Part shown: piece after piece, positions 9,556-17,670 of the stretch
Position numbering within the stretch: position 1 is the first letter of the stretch
Layout of the letters: each line of letters opens with the position of its first letter
Origin: Acidobacteriota bacterium
GTDB taxonomy: Bacteria; Acidobacteriota; Vicinamibacteria; Vicinamibacterales; Vicinamibacteraceae
Assembly (NCBI GenBank): GCA_023429845.1
Contig: JAEZCY010000298.1
Location: 1-43,364, forward strand
Reading direction: 5' to 3'
Length of the DNA: 43,364 nt
Notes under the pieces: model-generated
The model's database searches: none
What the model saw: only the letters and a program-made list of their open reading frames with translations
Told to the model about the DNA's origin: nothing
Translations under genes and position numbers: made by a program

Positions 9556-10562
9556 CACGCGTCATCCCGGGATGGGTGCAACGTCAACCGCTGTCGCGAC
9601 GTGACCATCTCGCGCAGCACGCCCGTGTCGGCGAGGGCGCGTGCCGCGTGCGTCTCCAGCCTCGAGGTCAGAGTCGGGTCGGCCTCGCCACGAGCCGCAT
9701 GCCGCAGAAACATGTTCGCTTCCTCGAGGGCGCGGATCGCCTTGTACAACGCCTCCTCGACGCCCTCATCGGAGGCCGCCAGCAGGCTGAGCGTCGAATA
9801 GGCATGACCGGTGTGGCACCGATACCGGACGCGACCGCCGTCGCTGACTTCGCGCAGCACGCCCTGGCAATCAGGGCAGGAATACGGCGACGGCGTGCCG
9901 AGTTCCTCGATGCCGACTTCAATCGGATCCTCGCCCTTGGCAATCATGACCTCGACCTCGAGAGCCCTGGCTACCTCACCGGCAGTGGCATGGACGGAGA
10001 GTTCTAGCAGACGCACCAGCGCCCCCCCAATCTCGTCCGCGGGCAGGCACAGGTCGGCTGCGACGTGCGTCATCGCGCTGGCCGGCATGCTCGGGTAGAG
10101 CGCGTCCTCCGGATCCTGCACGATCGCGAACCCGCCCAGCTGCTTGATCGTCCCGAGCCCAGCCGTCCCATCGTCGAGGTTGCCCGATAGCACGACGCCG
10201 ATGGCGCGAGGACCGTACACCTGGGCGGCGGACCGGAACAACGGATCGATGGCCGGCCGGAACCGGTTCTCCCTTGGACCGCGGGACAGCCGCAGCACGC
10301 CAGGCTCGACCAGCAGATGGTGGTCGGGCGGCGCGACGTAGATGACGCCTGGCTCCATCCGTTGCCCATCCCTCGGATGGAGAGCTTGCAACGGCCCGGC
10401 GACGTCGAGAATGCGCGGAAGCACGCCGGGCGACTGCGGCGCCGTGTGGATCACCACGCAGAGCGCGGCGCCGAAGTCGGGCGGCAATGCGCGGACGAGG
10501 GCCGACACCGCCTCGATGCCCCCGGACGACGCGCCGATGACGACAAGCCGCTCGATGCCCAT
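9555..10562 (-). CDS. Stand-alone CheB methylesterase with C-terminal zinc-ribbon-like tail
   Basis: A 335-residue CheB-type glutamate methylesterase/deamidase without the usual N-terminal receiver. Catalytic residues are Ser12 in IGASSGG, His39 and Asp131 in GNLDDGTAG. After the esterase (about 1-190), a C-terminal region carries CPDC (Cys229, Cys232) and RCHTGHAYS (Cys249, His253), a probable zinc site, then a helical tail. Without a receiver, activation cannot be the standard CheA phosphorelay, so control may pass through the tail or through the adjacent hybrid kinase. The ATG at 10562 is preferred because it directly precedes the IERLVVIG strand; an open 43-residue extension upstream looks non-coding. 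It overlaps the downstream hybrid gene by one base (TGATG) and is divergent from the YdcF-like gene. Confidence 0.9.
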   Translation of the reverse strand: MGIERLVVIGASSGGIEAVSALVRALPPDFGAALCVVIHTAPQSPGVLPRILDVAGPLQALHPRDGQRMEPGVIYVAPPDHHLLVEPGVLRLSRGPRENRFRPAIDPLFRSAAQVYGPRAIGVVLSGNLDDGTAGLGTIKQLGGFAIVQDPEDALYPSMPASAMTHVAADLCLPADEIGGALVRLLELSVHATAGEVARALEVEVMIAKGEDPIEVGIEELGTPSPYSCPDCQGVLREVSDGGRVRYRCHTGHAYSTLSLLAASDEGVEEALYKAIRALEEANMFLRHAARGEADPTLTSRLETHAARALADTGVLREMVTSRQRLTLHPSRDDA

Positions 10563-10735
10563 GTCCGCCCAGTGTACGTTGGCACGGCGGTCGCTCCCGT
10601 CAGAAAACACTCGTCGAGGCCAGGGGGTCCGGTAAACGCCATCGGTGCTGCGCGCACACCGGCAGAACGTCGACCGCGTCGCCCCTCCCAATCTGCAGCG
10701 ACGACCCGTGGCGTGGGTGTAGAGTCGCAGACTGC

Positions 10736-11449
10736 ATGAGTCGCCTGGCCCTTGCCCGCCGCAGATCCGCGTGGCGGATGCTGCGGGCCGTCTTCGTTCT
10801 CTGGCTCATGCTGGACCTGCTGCTCGGACTGCTCATCGTCTTCTACGGACGACCCGGGCCCGTCGATCGGGCCGACGTCATCATCGTGCTCGGCTCCGGA
10901 CTGAACCGCGACGGGTCCGCAGGTCCTGGACTCACACGACGTGCGGTGCAAGCGGCGACGCTGTGGACAGCCGGGAGCGCGCCATGGGTGTTGTGTGCGG
11001 GAGGACATTCGCCCGGTTTCCCGCAGAGTGAAGCCGCAGCCTGCCGACAGGTGCTGGTTGCCAACGGCGTACCGGAGAACGTCGTTCACCTGGAAGCGGA
11101 AAGCCGCAGCACGGAAGAGAACGCGATCTTCAGCCATCGGGTCATGCAGGCGCAGGGATGGCGCACGTCGTTATTGGTAACCGATCCGTACCACATGCTG
11201 CGCGCCAGCTTGATCTTCGGTGCGCACGGCGTCTCGCATCGGCGCGCTCCCGTTCCCGGCCACACCATCGCGACGGGTTGGTACGTCAACCGCGCGGCGC
11301 GCGAAGTGATTGCACTGCAGTGGCAGGCCGTCAAGGCGCTGTGGTTCGGCGATCCACCGCGTAGGGCGATCGCTCCGCGCGCCGGTCGGGCGCAGGCCGA
11401 GGAACCGGACGCGCAAGAGATGCGTAGAGGGCACATGGAGGAGCGCTGA
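10736..11449 (+). CDS. YdcF/ElyC-like DUF218 membrane protein
   Basis: A 237-residue protein with one N-terminal hydrophobic segment (about residues 15-40) followed by a DUF218 domain: ADVIIVLGSGL, LTRRAVQAATLW, LCAGGHSPGFPQSEA, ESRSTEENA and LVTDPYHMLRA. This is the SanA/ElyC/YdcF family, linked to envelope and peptidoglycan precursor metabolism, with poorly defined biochemistry. The C-terminal 40 residues are Arg/Ala/Glu-rich and probably disordered. It stands alone, divergent from the chemosensory pair with 173 bp between the starts. Family membership is solid, but no specific role can be assigned. Confidence 0.85.
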   Translation: MSRLALARRRSAWRMLRAVFVLWLMLDLLLGLLIVFYGRPGPVDRADVIIVLGSGLNRDGSAGPGLTRRAVQAATLWTAGSAPWVLCAGGHSPGFPQSEAAACRQVLVANGVPENVVHLEAESRSTEENAIFSHRVMQAQGWRTSLLVTDPYHMLRASLIFGAHGVSHRRAPVPGHTIATGWYVNRAAREVIALQWQAVKALWFGDPPRRAIAPRAGRAQAEEPDAQEMRRGHMEER

Positions 11450-11520
11450 TTCGACGCCCTGATTGCTCTTGCGTGGACGGCCTTCGCCGTGACGCTTCAG
11501 GCCGTGGCCGTGAGCATCGC

Positions 11521-12075
11521 TCACACCCGGACTCTGCGCGTGCCGGCGCGCTCCTCTGCACAGGCGAGGGGCTCGCTGGCGTTACGTGCAGGGGTGACGG
11601 CCAGTTCGACTGCCTCGCGCTCGCGGTCGTTCGACGGAGGGAAGTCGCGGAGGGTTGCTCCACGGTCGTCGAACGATAGACGGCCAGGACCGGCACCCTT
11701 ATGCGTGCGTAGTCCGGACGAACGAGATGGTCTTCGGCGATGGCCTTGCGGATGGCGGGGTCGATGGGGAGTGCGTCAAGGCGGCGCTGCTCGGCCACCG
11801 GTAACGTCACGGGCGCGGGCTTGCCGCGGAATGCCGCGATGTTCACGCGATCGGCGGGCGGGGATCTCATCGAAGACGTGGCCGCTGAGATAGCAGCCGA
11901 CGAAGAGGAGCGGGCGCCCGCTGCCACCCCAATCCAGCACTTCGAGGCGCACCGTCGAGTCCACGGTGATCATCCGCACGCGGTGGGGCGAGCCATCGAC
12001 CGTGGATGCCGGGTCCAGCGCCACGGCGGATGACGACAAGGCGAGCAGCAGCACCCCAGCGGACAGGCGGATCAT
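11521..12075 (-). pseudogene. Decayed alpha/beta-hydrolase pseudogene
   Basis: Three pieces of one secreted alpha/beta-hydrolase lie in different frames. Piece 1 (from the ATG at 12075 to about 11865) has a signal peptide and LEVLDWGGSGRPLLFV, leading to GHVFDEIPA. Piece 2 (about 11855 to 11655) reads PAPVTLPVAEQRRLDALP and then DYARIRVPVLAVYRSTT. Piece 3 (about 11660 to 11521) reads GATLRDFPPSNDREREAVEL and stops. The whole catalytic middle with the serine nucleophile is missing between pieces 1 and 2, a frameshift separates pieces 2 and 3, and the terminal His region is absent. A functional member would be roughly 300 residues. It is therefore a deletion and frameshift relic, tail-to-tail with the YdcF-like gene. 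Confidence 0.75.
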
Positions 12076-12133
12076 GCCTCCTCCGATCAACGTGATCGAG
12101 GAAGCGTACTCCAGCCGCCAGGTCGCCGGTGGG

Positions 12134-13060
12134 TCAGGGACGTGCCCGCAGCGCCGCGATGGCGCCGGCGCGCATCCAGAAGATGTCGCCACCCTGCGTC
12201 GTCCGACGTGAGAAGAAGAAGTACCGTCCGTCGGGCGACAGCATCGGGCAGTAGTCGGTCAGCTCCGTGTTCACGGCGTCGCCCAGCGAGGCCAACGGTC
12301 CCCAGGCGCCGGCAGGGCCGCGCCGCGCCACGTACAGGTCGAGTGCGCCGCGATTGCCATCGCGCCGCGCCGCCACCACGAGCAGGCGCTCGTCGGGCGT
12401 CACGTAGGCGTCGACTTCCGTCTGCGCGGTGTTGATCGGAGCCCCGAGGTTGACGGCGTCGATGAACGTGCCGTCACGGTACTGCGCCCGATAGACGTCC
12501 TGTTCGCCGAGTCCGCCCGTGCGGTTCGACGAGAAGTAGAGGCTGCCATCGGCCACGACCACCGGGTACAACTCACTGGCGTCGGAGTTGACCGGCGCCG
12601 GCAACAGCGTGGCTGGCAACCAGGAGTCGCGGGCGCGCCGGCTCACCCAGATGTTGCCGCCAGGCGCAAAGGCGTCGTTGCGTGCCCCGCTCACGAAGTA
12701 GAGGCGCTCGCCATCCGGCGACACCGCGGGGTCGGAGAGATCGGCGCCCTCCTGCCCGGCGACCAGCGTCAGCCGTTCCTCTGCAGTCCACGTCCCGGCG
12801 ACCAGCCGCCGCCGATAGAGCATGGGCAGCGTCCCGACGACCCGCGTGTAGTAGACCTCGCGGCCATCGGGAGAGAAGACGATGCCGAGTTCGCGTGCGT
12901 CGGTGGAGACATCGCCGGGGGCGAACACGACCGGGGTGTCGCCCGGCAGCGCCTGGCCGAGATACGAAGGGCGTTCGACGGCTGACTGGGCCGATGCCGT
13001 GCCGCCCGCAATCGCGAGGGCCGCGGCAATGATCACGGGGGCACGGAGTCGAGAACGCAC
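12134..13060 (-). CDS. Secreted PD40/WD40-like beta-propeller protein
   Basis: A 308-residue protein with a signal peptide ending near TASAQ (about residue 25) and at least four PD40 repeats: FSPDGREVYY, VSPDGERLYFVS, VVADGSLYFSSN, VTPDERLLVVAAR and LSPDGRYFFFSRR. These are TolB-type propeller blades, used mainly for binding in the periplasm or outside the cell. No catalytic domain or OmpA tail is fused, unlike many relatives. The start is a GTG at 13060 immediately before the signal peptide. The gene for the lactonase-type propeller ends 30 bp upstream on the same strand, so the two may be co-transcribed. The ligand is unknown. Confidence 0.8.
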   Translation of the reverse strand: MRSRLRAPVIIAAALAIAGGTASAQSAVERPSYLGQALPGDTPVVFAPGDVSTDARELGIVFSPDGREVYYTRVVGTLPMLYRRRLVAGTWTAEERLTLVAGQEGADLSDPAVSPDGERLYFVSGARNDAFAPGGNIWVSRRARDSWLPATLLPAPVNSDASELYPVVVADGSLYFSSNRTGGLGEQDVYRAQYRDGTFIDAVNLGAPINTAQTEVDAYVTPDERLLVVAARRDGNRGALDLYVARRGPAGAWGPLASLGDAVNTELTDYCPMLSPDGRYFFFSRRTTQGGDIFWMRAGAIAALRARP

Positions 13061-13090
13061 GCGCGCGATTGTAGCCGCGGGCCGGCCGCC

Positions 13091-14254
13091 TCACGGCCAC
13101 CGGTTCGCGGACGGTCGGATGCCGACGAACACCGGTGAGGGCACCTGCACCTTCGCGCCCATGTCGGACAACGCACCGGTCTCGCCATCGATTCGGAATG
13201 CGGTGATCGTGTCGGACTCCTGGTTGGCCGCGAGCAGATACGTGCCGTCGCCGCCGATCGCGAAGTGACGTGGGGTGCGCCCTCCTGTCGGATAGATGCC
13301 CACCGGCGACAGCGCGCCGTCGGCCCCGGCGGCAAACACCGCGATGCTGTCGTGCCCGCGGTTGGACCCATACACGAAGCGGCCCGAGGGATGCACGGCG
13401 ACTTCCGCCGTCGTGTTCTCCCCGGCCCAGCCGGCCGGCAGGGTCGAACGCGTGGCCACCGGCGTCAAGGCGCCCGCATCGCCGTCCCAGGCATATGACG
13501 TCAGCGTCGAATCCAGTTCGTTGATCACATAGGCCAGGCGGCCGTTCGGGTGGAACGCGATATGCCGTGGCCCCGCACCGGGCCGGCTCTTCACGAAGGC
13601 CGGCGCATGCGGCGTGAGGCGGGCCGCAGCGGCATCCCAGCGGTAAATCATCACTGCGTCGGCACCGAGATCGACGGCGAGGACGAAGCGTCCGCCCGGC
13701 GCCACTTCGATGGCGTGCGCATGGGCGCGAGTCTGCCGCGTTGCGTGCAGACCGCGCCCGGCATGACGCAGCACCTCCGACGCCGTCTGCACGCCGCCGT
13801 CCTCGCCCACGCCGAAGACGGCCACGCTCCCCGCTCCGTAGTTGGCCACGAACGCGTGCCGGCCGTCCGCCGCAATCGTCAAGTGGCAGGCGCCGGCGCC
13901 GCCCGTGGGCACCTCGCCGAGCGGCGTGAGGCCGCCGTCGACGCCGACGCGATAGGACTGCAGGCCGCCCGATCGGTCGGGCCCGACGGTGTCGGTCTCG
14001 CTCACCGCGAAGAGCACCGGCAGCGACGGATGCCACGCGAAGAACGTCGGGTTCACCGCTTCGGCAACCAGGCGCGGCTGCGAGAACGACGCGGCGGCCG
14101 GGTCGAACTCCACCATGTAGATCCCCCGACTCGCACCCTCGGTATAGGTACCCACGTAGATCGCCACGCGCGCCGGTTGCGACGTGCCGCGTGCGGCCGT
14201 CACGGCGAGAGCGAGCACGCCGGCGGCGATCGACCATCCGGAGGAGAACGTCAT
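13091..14254 (-). CDS. Secreted lactonase-family (YbhE/Pgl-like) seven-bladed propeller
   Basis: A 387-residue member of the lactonase / 6-phosphogluconolactonase (YbhE) beta-propeller family. A signal peptide (about residues 1-25) precedes IYVGTYTEGASRGIY, and hallmark motifs follow: PTFFAWHPSLPVLFAVSE, GACHLTIAADGRHAFVANYG, HAHAIEVAPGGRFVL, GPRHIAFHPNGRLAYVINEL, GRTPRHFAIGGDGTYLLAAN. Known YbhE enzymes hydrolyse phosphogluconolactone in the cytoplasm. A signal peptide makes an extracytoplasmic aldonolactonase or a binding role more likely here. The ATG at 14254 begins the signal peptide; the frame stays open far upstream but overlaps the divergent deacylase gene in antisense and is not used. 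A lactonase next to sugar-acid enzymes fits an oxidative sugar route. Confidence 0.85.
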   Translation of the reverse strand: MTFSSGWSIAAGVLALAVTAARGTSQPARVAIYVGTYTEGASRGIYMVEFDPAAASFSQPRLVAEAVNPTFFAWHPSLPVLFAVSETDTVGPDRSGGLQSYRVGVDGGLTPLGEVPTGGAGACHLTIAADGRHAFVANYGAGSVAVFGVGEDGGVQTASEVLRHAGRGLHATRQTRAHAHAIEVAPGGRFVLAVDLGADAVMIYRWDAAAARLTPHAPAFVKSRPGAGPRHIAFHPNGRLAYVINELDSTLTSYAWDGDAGALTPVATRSTLPAGWAGENTTAEVAVHPSGRFVYGSNRGHDSIAVFAAGADGALSPVGIYPTGGRTPRHFAIGGDGTYLLAANQESDTITAFRIDGETGALSDMGAKVQVPSPVFVGIRPSANRWP

Positions 14255-14398
14255 CACTGCAGCGTACCCGCGTCCGGGCCACGACGGCGGCCGCGAGATC
14301 CGTCCGGCGCGTGGCGTGTCCAGCGGATTGGACGAGAGGCGCTGGTGCGATTCGCGCCCTCGCCCCCTGTCGAGGGAGCGCAGTAGACTCCTCGCACC

Positions 14399-15427
14399 GT
14401 GAGCGCCACGACGATCGAGCCGGCCGCCATCGACTTCACCAGGCCCGGCAAGCACCACTACAAGGCCGCGTTTCACCTCGATGGCAGTTGGGGCTACTCG
14501 CTCGTGCCCATCACCGTCATCAACGGTCTGCAGGCCTCGGCATCGCCAGCCACGGGCGTCGCGGTGTTCGGCGGCACGCATGGCAACGAGTACGAAGGGC
14601 AGATTGCCGTCAAGCGCCTCTGCCGCGACCTCGACCCTGCGGAGATGTCGGGCCGCGTCGTCCTGATGCCGCAGCTGAGCGAGCGCGCCTGTGCCGCGCA
14701 CACGCGCTCGGCGCCAGACGATGGCGTGAACATGAACCGGGCGTTCCCGGGGGATGCGCGTGGGACGCTGTCGCGCCGGATCGCGCACTTCGTCACGCAC
14801 CGCGTCTTCCCGCACGCCGGCATCGTCCTCGACCTGCACGCGGGCGGGCGCGAGGCGTCGTTCCCGATCTGCACGTCGCTGCATCCGATGGAGGAGGCCG
14901 GACGGGAAGCGACGGCCATCGCGGTCGCGCGGCTCTTCGACACACCGTTCGTCTACCTGTACGCGCGTTCCATGGCGTCGGGCCTGCTGACCGACGAGGC
15001 CGAGAGCCAGGGTCGCATCGCCATCGGCGGCGAGTTCGGCTTCGGCGAAGGCGCCAGCGTGCGCGGCATCGCACATGCGTACGAGGGTGTCAGGAACGTC
15101 CTGCGATACGCAGGCGTGCTCCCGGGGTCGATTGCACGCGTGGATCCGGGCCGCTCGACGCCGCCGCGTGTCGTGCAGGCGCCCGATCTCGCCGACTACG
15201 TGCCCTGCCCCGCCGACGGCGTCTGGGAGCCGCTCGTCGTTCCCGGCGAGGATGTCCTGGCCGGACAACTGATTGGCAGGCTGCATCGGTTCGAGGACCA
15301 CGCCTCGGAGCCGCTGCCGATCGTCGCGCACCGCGAGGGCGTGATCATCGCGCTGCACTTCGGCGCCGCGTGCCGTCGCGGCGTCACCCTTCACGTCATC
15401 GCGCAGGACGTCGCCGCCTACTCATGA
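14399..15427 (+). CDS. Succinylglutamate desuccinylase/aspartoacylase-family zinc deacylase
   Basis: A 342-residue M14-like zinc hydrolase of the AstE/AspA superfamily, expected to remove an acyl group from an N-acyl amino acid or similar compound. Zinc ligands are visible as His61 and Glu64 in GGTHGNEYEG and His147 in DLHAGG, with the substrate-binding NMNRAFPG loop at about 111-118. The C-terminal domain (about 235-342) is the beta-rich extension of the longer, DoeB-like branch. The start is a GTG at 14399. Its stop overlaps the start of the enolase-superfamily gene (ATGA), implying coupled translation and a shared pathway. The substrate is not determined. Confidence 0.87.
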   Translation: MSATTIEPAAIDFTRPGKHHYKAAFHLDGSWGYSLVPITVINGLQASASPATGVAVFGGTHGNEYEGQIAVKRLCRDLDPAEMSGRVVLMPQLSERACAAHTRSAPDDGVNMNRAFPGDARGTLSRRIAHFVTHRVFPHAGIVLDLHAGGREASFPICTSLHPMEEAGREATAIAVARLFDTPFVYLYARSMASGLLTDEAESQGRIAIGGEFGFGEGASVRGIAHAYEGVRNVLRYAGVLPGSIARVDPGRSTPPRVVQAPDLADYVPCPADGVWEPLVVPGEDVLAGQLIGRLHRFEDHASEPLPIVAHREGVIIALHFGAACRRGVTLHVIAQDVAAYS

Positions 15428-16575
15428 AGATCACCAACGTCGAAGTCCTGGTGCTGAAGTCGCCGGGCCTCTATCGCAGCACCGACACGGACGAGGAACC
15501 GCCGGGCCCGACGTACATGGGGCTGGTCAAGGTGTCCACCGACGCGGGCCTCACCGGCTACTCGGACATGGAGACGGCGGCCTCGGTGGCCAAGGCAGCG
15601 GTCGAGGCGCCGCAGTGGAGCGAAGGCGAGATCCAGGCGTTCGACGGGCTCGCGTCGCTGCTGATTGGCGAGAACCCGCTGGAGGTCGAGCGGCTCTGGT
15701 ACAAGATGTACCGCGGCAGCATCTATTACGGCCGGCGCGGCGTGGCGATCCAGGCGATCTCGGCCATCGACATCGCGCTGTGGGACATCATGGGCAAGGC
15801 CTACGGCCAGCCCGTCCACGTGCTGCTCGGCGGCAAGTGGCGCGATCGCGTGCGCGCCTACGCCAGCACCCTGTTCCGCCCGACCCCGGAGGCGATGCGC
15901 GACGCCGCGGCGCGCTACATCGACGAGGGCTTCACTGCCGTGAAGTTCGGCTGGGGCGTGTTCGGCAAGGATCCGTCACTCGACGTGCGGCTGGTCGAGG
16001 CCGCCCGCGAGGCGCTGGGACCGGACCGCGACCTGCTGGTGGACACGGGCTGGTTCGTCGAGCGCACGCCGAAGCAGGCCATCCAGACCATCCGCAGCAT
16101 CGAACGGTTCCGGCCGTTCTTCGTCGAGGAGATCCTCCATCCGGAGGACTACGACGGCTACCGACGCGTGGCCGATGCCGTCGATACGCTCGTGGCCTGC
16201 GGCGAGCAGGAAGCCACCGAGTGGGGCTTCAAGGAACTGGTCGAGCGCGCGCGCGTGGACGTCCTGCAGCCCGACCTCACGCGCTGCGGCGGCTTCACCG
16301 TGGCGCGCAAGATCGCGCACATGGCGGAGATGGCCCACGTGCTGGTCATCCCGCACTCGTGGTCGTCGGACCTGCTGACGGCCGCCTCCCTGCACTTCAA
16401 CGCGTTCCTGCGGCACGCCGAGTTCATCGAGTTCAACACGTCGCAGGGTCCGCTCAGTCGAGCCATGGTGCGCGAGCCGCTGCGCATCGTGGACGGCTAC
16501 GTGGACGTGCCGACGGCGCCGGGACTTGGCGTCGAGGTCGACGAGACGACGATCGAGAAGTACCGGATTGCGTGA
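15424..16575 (+). CDS. Enolase-superfamily (mandelate racemase/sugar-acid dehydratase) protein
   Basis: A 383-residue mandelate racemase/muconate lactonizing enzyme type protein, probably dehydrating an aldonate or uronate to a 2-keto-3-deoxy acid. The capping domain is followed by the barrel with Lys174 (VKFGWG), metal ligands Asp207 (VDTGW), Glu235 (FVEE) and Glu261 (ACGEQE), and catalytic His311 (IPHSW). Asp-Glu-Glu plus His puts it in the His-containing dehydratase-like subgroup rather than the Lys-Lys MLE group. VDTGW replaces the more usual VDAN. The ATG overlaps the deacylase stop by 4 bp. It faces the amidohydrolase gene across an 89-bp gap filled with short repeats. The exact substrate is unknown. 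Confidence 0.9.
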   Translation: MKITNVEVLVLKSPGLYRSTDTDEEPPGPTYMGLVKVSTDAGLTGYSDMETAASVAKAAVEAPQWSEGEIQAFDGLASLLIGENPLEVERLWYKMYRGSIYYGRRGVAIQAISAIDIALWDIMGKAYGQPVHVLLGGKWRDRVRAYASTLFRPTPEAMRDAAARYIDEGFTAVKFGWGVFGKDPSLDVRLVEAAREALGPDRDLLVDTGWFVERTPKQAIQTIRSIERFRPFFVEEILHPEDYDGYRRVADAVDTLVACGEQEATEWGFKELVERARVDVLQPDLTRCGGFTVARKIAHMAEMAHVLVIPHSWSSDLLTAASLHFNAFLRHAEFIEFNTSQGPLSRAMVREPLRIVDGYVDVPTAPGLGVEVDETTIEKYRIA

Positions 16576-16621
16576 ATGGGACCGGCATCGGGCAACGGGC
16601 AACCGGGACTCGGGCGGGACG

Positions 16622-16666
16622 TAGGCTGCAGGCCGCAGGCCGCAGGCTGGCTCCAGGCTGCAGGCT
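16622..16666. repeat. Short degenerate GCAGGCY repeat array
   Basis: Six imperfect copies of a 6-7 bp unit around CAGGCTG/CAGGCCG lie between two convergent genes. The last copy overlaps the stop codon of the minus-strand amidohydrolase. A related GGGCAAC doublet sits just before it (about 16594-16608). It could be slippage-prone simple sequence or part of a 3'-end structure. No coding potential is seen. Confidence 0.6.
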
Positions 16667-17507
16667 ACGCGAGCCCCAACAACTCCAGTGAGTCGCGGTG
16701 GATCATCCCCTCGATCTTCTCGACCGGGATCCGCGGCAGACGCGTGCCCTCGACCATGTCGTTGACGCGGCGCAGCGCCTCGATGGTCGAGGCCGGCGTC
16801 GTGAACGGGTAGTCGGTGCCGAACAGCAGCCGGTCGAGCACGCCGTACTCCATCGCGAGCACGAGCGCGTTGTAGAACTGCCAGGGGCGGTAGTACAGCG
16901 CCGACACGTCGCTGTACAGGTGCCGATGCTTGCGGATCAGCACCATCGTCTCGGCGATCCATGGATGCCCCATGTGCGCAATCACCATCCGCAGGGCCGG
17001 GAACTGCAAGGCGATCGGCTGCAGCAGCACGGGATTGGCGAGTTCGAGCGAGACGTTCTCGCAGAACGTCGTCCCCTGGTGGATGAGCACGGGGACGTCG
17101 AGATCCACCGCCGCTCGCATCAGGCGCACGAACCTCGGGTCCTGCGGGTGGACGTTCTGGTAGATCGGCGCGACCTTCAGGCCGCGCAGGCCCAGCGTCT
17201 GTACCGCGTACTCGAACTGCTCGACCGCATCCTCGTCGAGCGGGTCCACTGACGCAAACCCGATCAGCTTCTCCGGGTGCGTCGAGACGTAACCCGCCAC
17301 GTACTCGTTCGGCACCAGCACGCCCACATGACTGGCCCTGAAGCCGAGGACGATCGCCTTGTCCACCGGAGCCATCGCCGCCCAGTGCGCGGCGAGGTCC
17401 ACGGCGATCTCGAGCGAAGGATTGCCGGCCGTGACGCGCGCGTCGCGGATGAACGAGTCCGCGATGTGCGCGGACTCCCAGACATGGGTGTGGACGTCGA
17501 CGATCAT
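16665..17507 (-). CDS. Amidohydrolase-2 family (COG2159-like) metal hydrolase/decarboxylase
   Basis: A 280-residue TIM-barrel amidohydrolase. The N-terminal metal motif His6-x-His8 (VDVHTHVW), a mid-barrel histidine (VLIHQGTT), IAHMGHP and the C-terminal Asp in LLFGTDYPF are all present. Members hydrolyse lactones (such as aldonolactones and 2-pyrone-4,6-dicarboxylate) or decarboxylate small acids. In this setting a lactonase role is attractive but unproven. The GTDYPFTTP signature is close to the COG2159 branch. The ATG at 17507 opens directly on the first metal motif. It is the most downstream gene of a minus-strand run that begins at the glycosidase and TonB receptor. The 161-bp gap upstream carries a REP-like palindrome. 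Confidence 0.87.
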   Translation of the reverse strand: MIVDVHTHVWESAHIADSFIRDARVTAGNPSLEIAVDLAAHWAAMAPVDKAIVLGFRASHVGVLVPNEYVAGYVSTHPEKLIGFASVDPLDEDAVEQFEYAVQTLGLRGLKVAPIYQNVHPQDPRFVRLMRAAVDLDVPVLIHQGTTFCENVSLELANPVLLQPIALQFPALRMVIAHMGHPWIAETMVLIRKHRHLYSDVSALYYRPWQFYNALVLAMEYGVLDRLLFGTDYPFTTPASTIEALRRVNDMVEGTRLPRIPVEKIEGMIHRDSLELLGLA

Positions 17508-17576
17508 GCAGTTCCGGCTCGAATTGGGCCTTGACTCAGTCCTCGATCGAACGTGCCGCCCCGGCCCGAGCAGTAC

Positions 17577-17643
17577 GTAGGCGTCGGGCCTTGCCCGACG
17601 CGGGATATCCTGCGCCCCCCGCCGGGCGGGGCGCGGCGGCTAC
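17577..17643. repeat. REP-like double-palindrome intergenic element
   Basis: Two strong hairpins stand in tandem: GCGTCGGGC-CTT-GCCCGACGC (17581-17601, perfect 9-bp stem) and GCGCCCC / GGGGCGC (17612-17634, 7-bp stem with a self-complementary loop). The pair is flanked by GTAG (17577-17580) and CTAC (17640-17643). This organisation resembles bacterial REP/BIME elements. It lies between two same-strand genes and could stabilise or terminate the upstream message. There is no T-run. Confidence 0.55.
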
Positions 17644-17645
17644 AC

Positions 17646-17670
17646 GTTCGTCGTTCGTCGTTCGTCGTTC
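17646..17670. repeat. Tandem 7-bp repeat GTTCGTC x3.6
   Basis: Three perfect copies of GTTCGTC plus four bases run into the stop codon (17669-17671) of the RraA-like gene on the minus strand. It is a simple-sequence array adjoining the REP-like element. Copy-number change here could alter the last codon or the 3' end of that gene. Confidence 0.75.

Noticed and set aside
14255..15394. N-terminal extension of the lactonase-type protein
   Set aside because: The extension is antisense to the well-supported deacylase, and the signal peptide starts at 14254.
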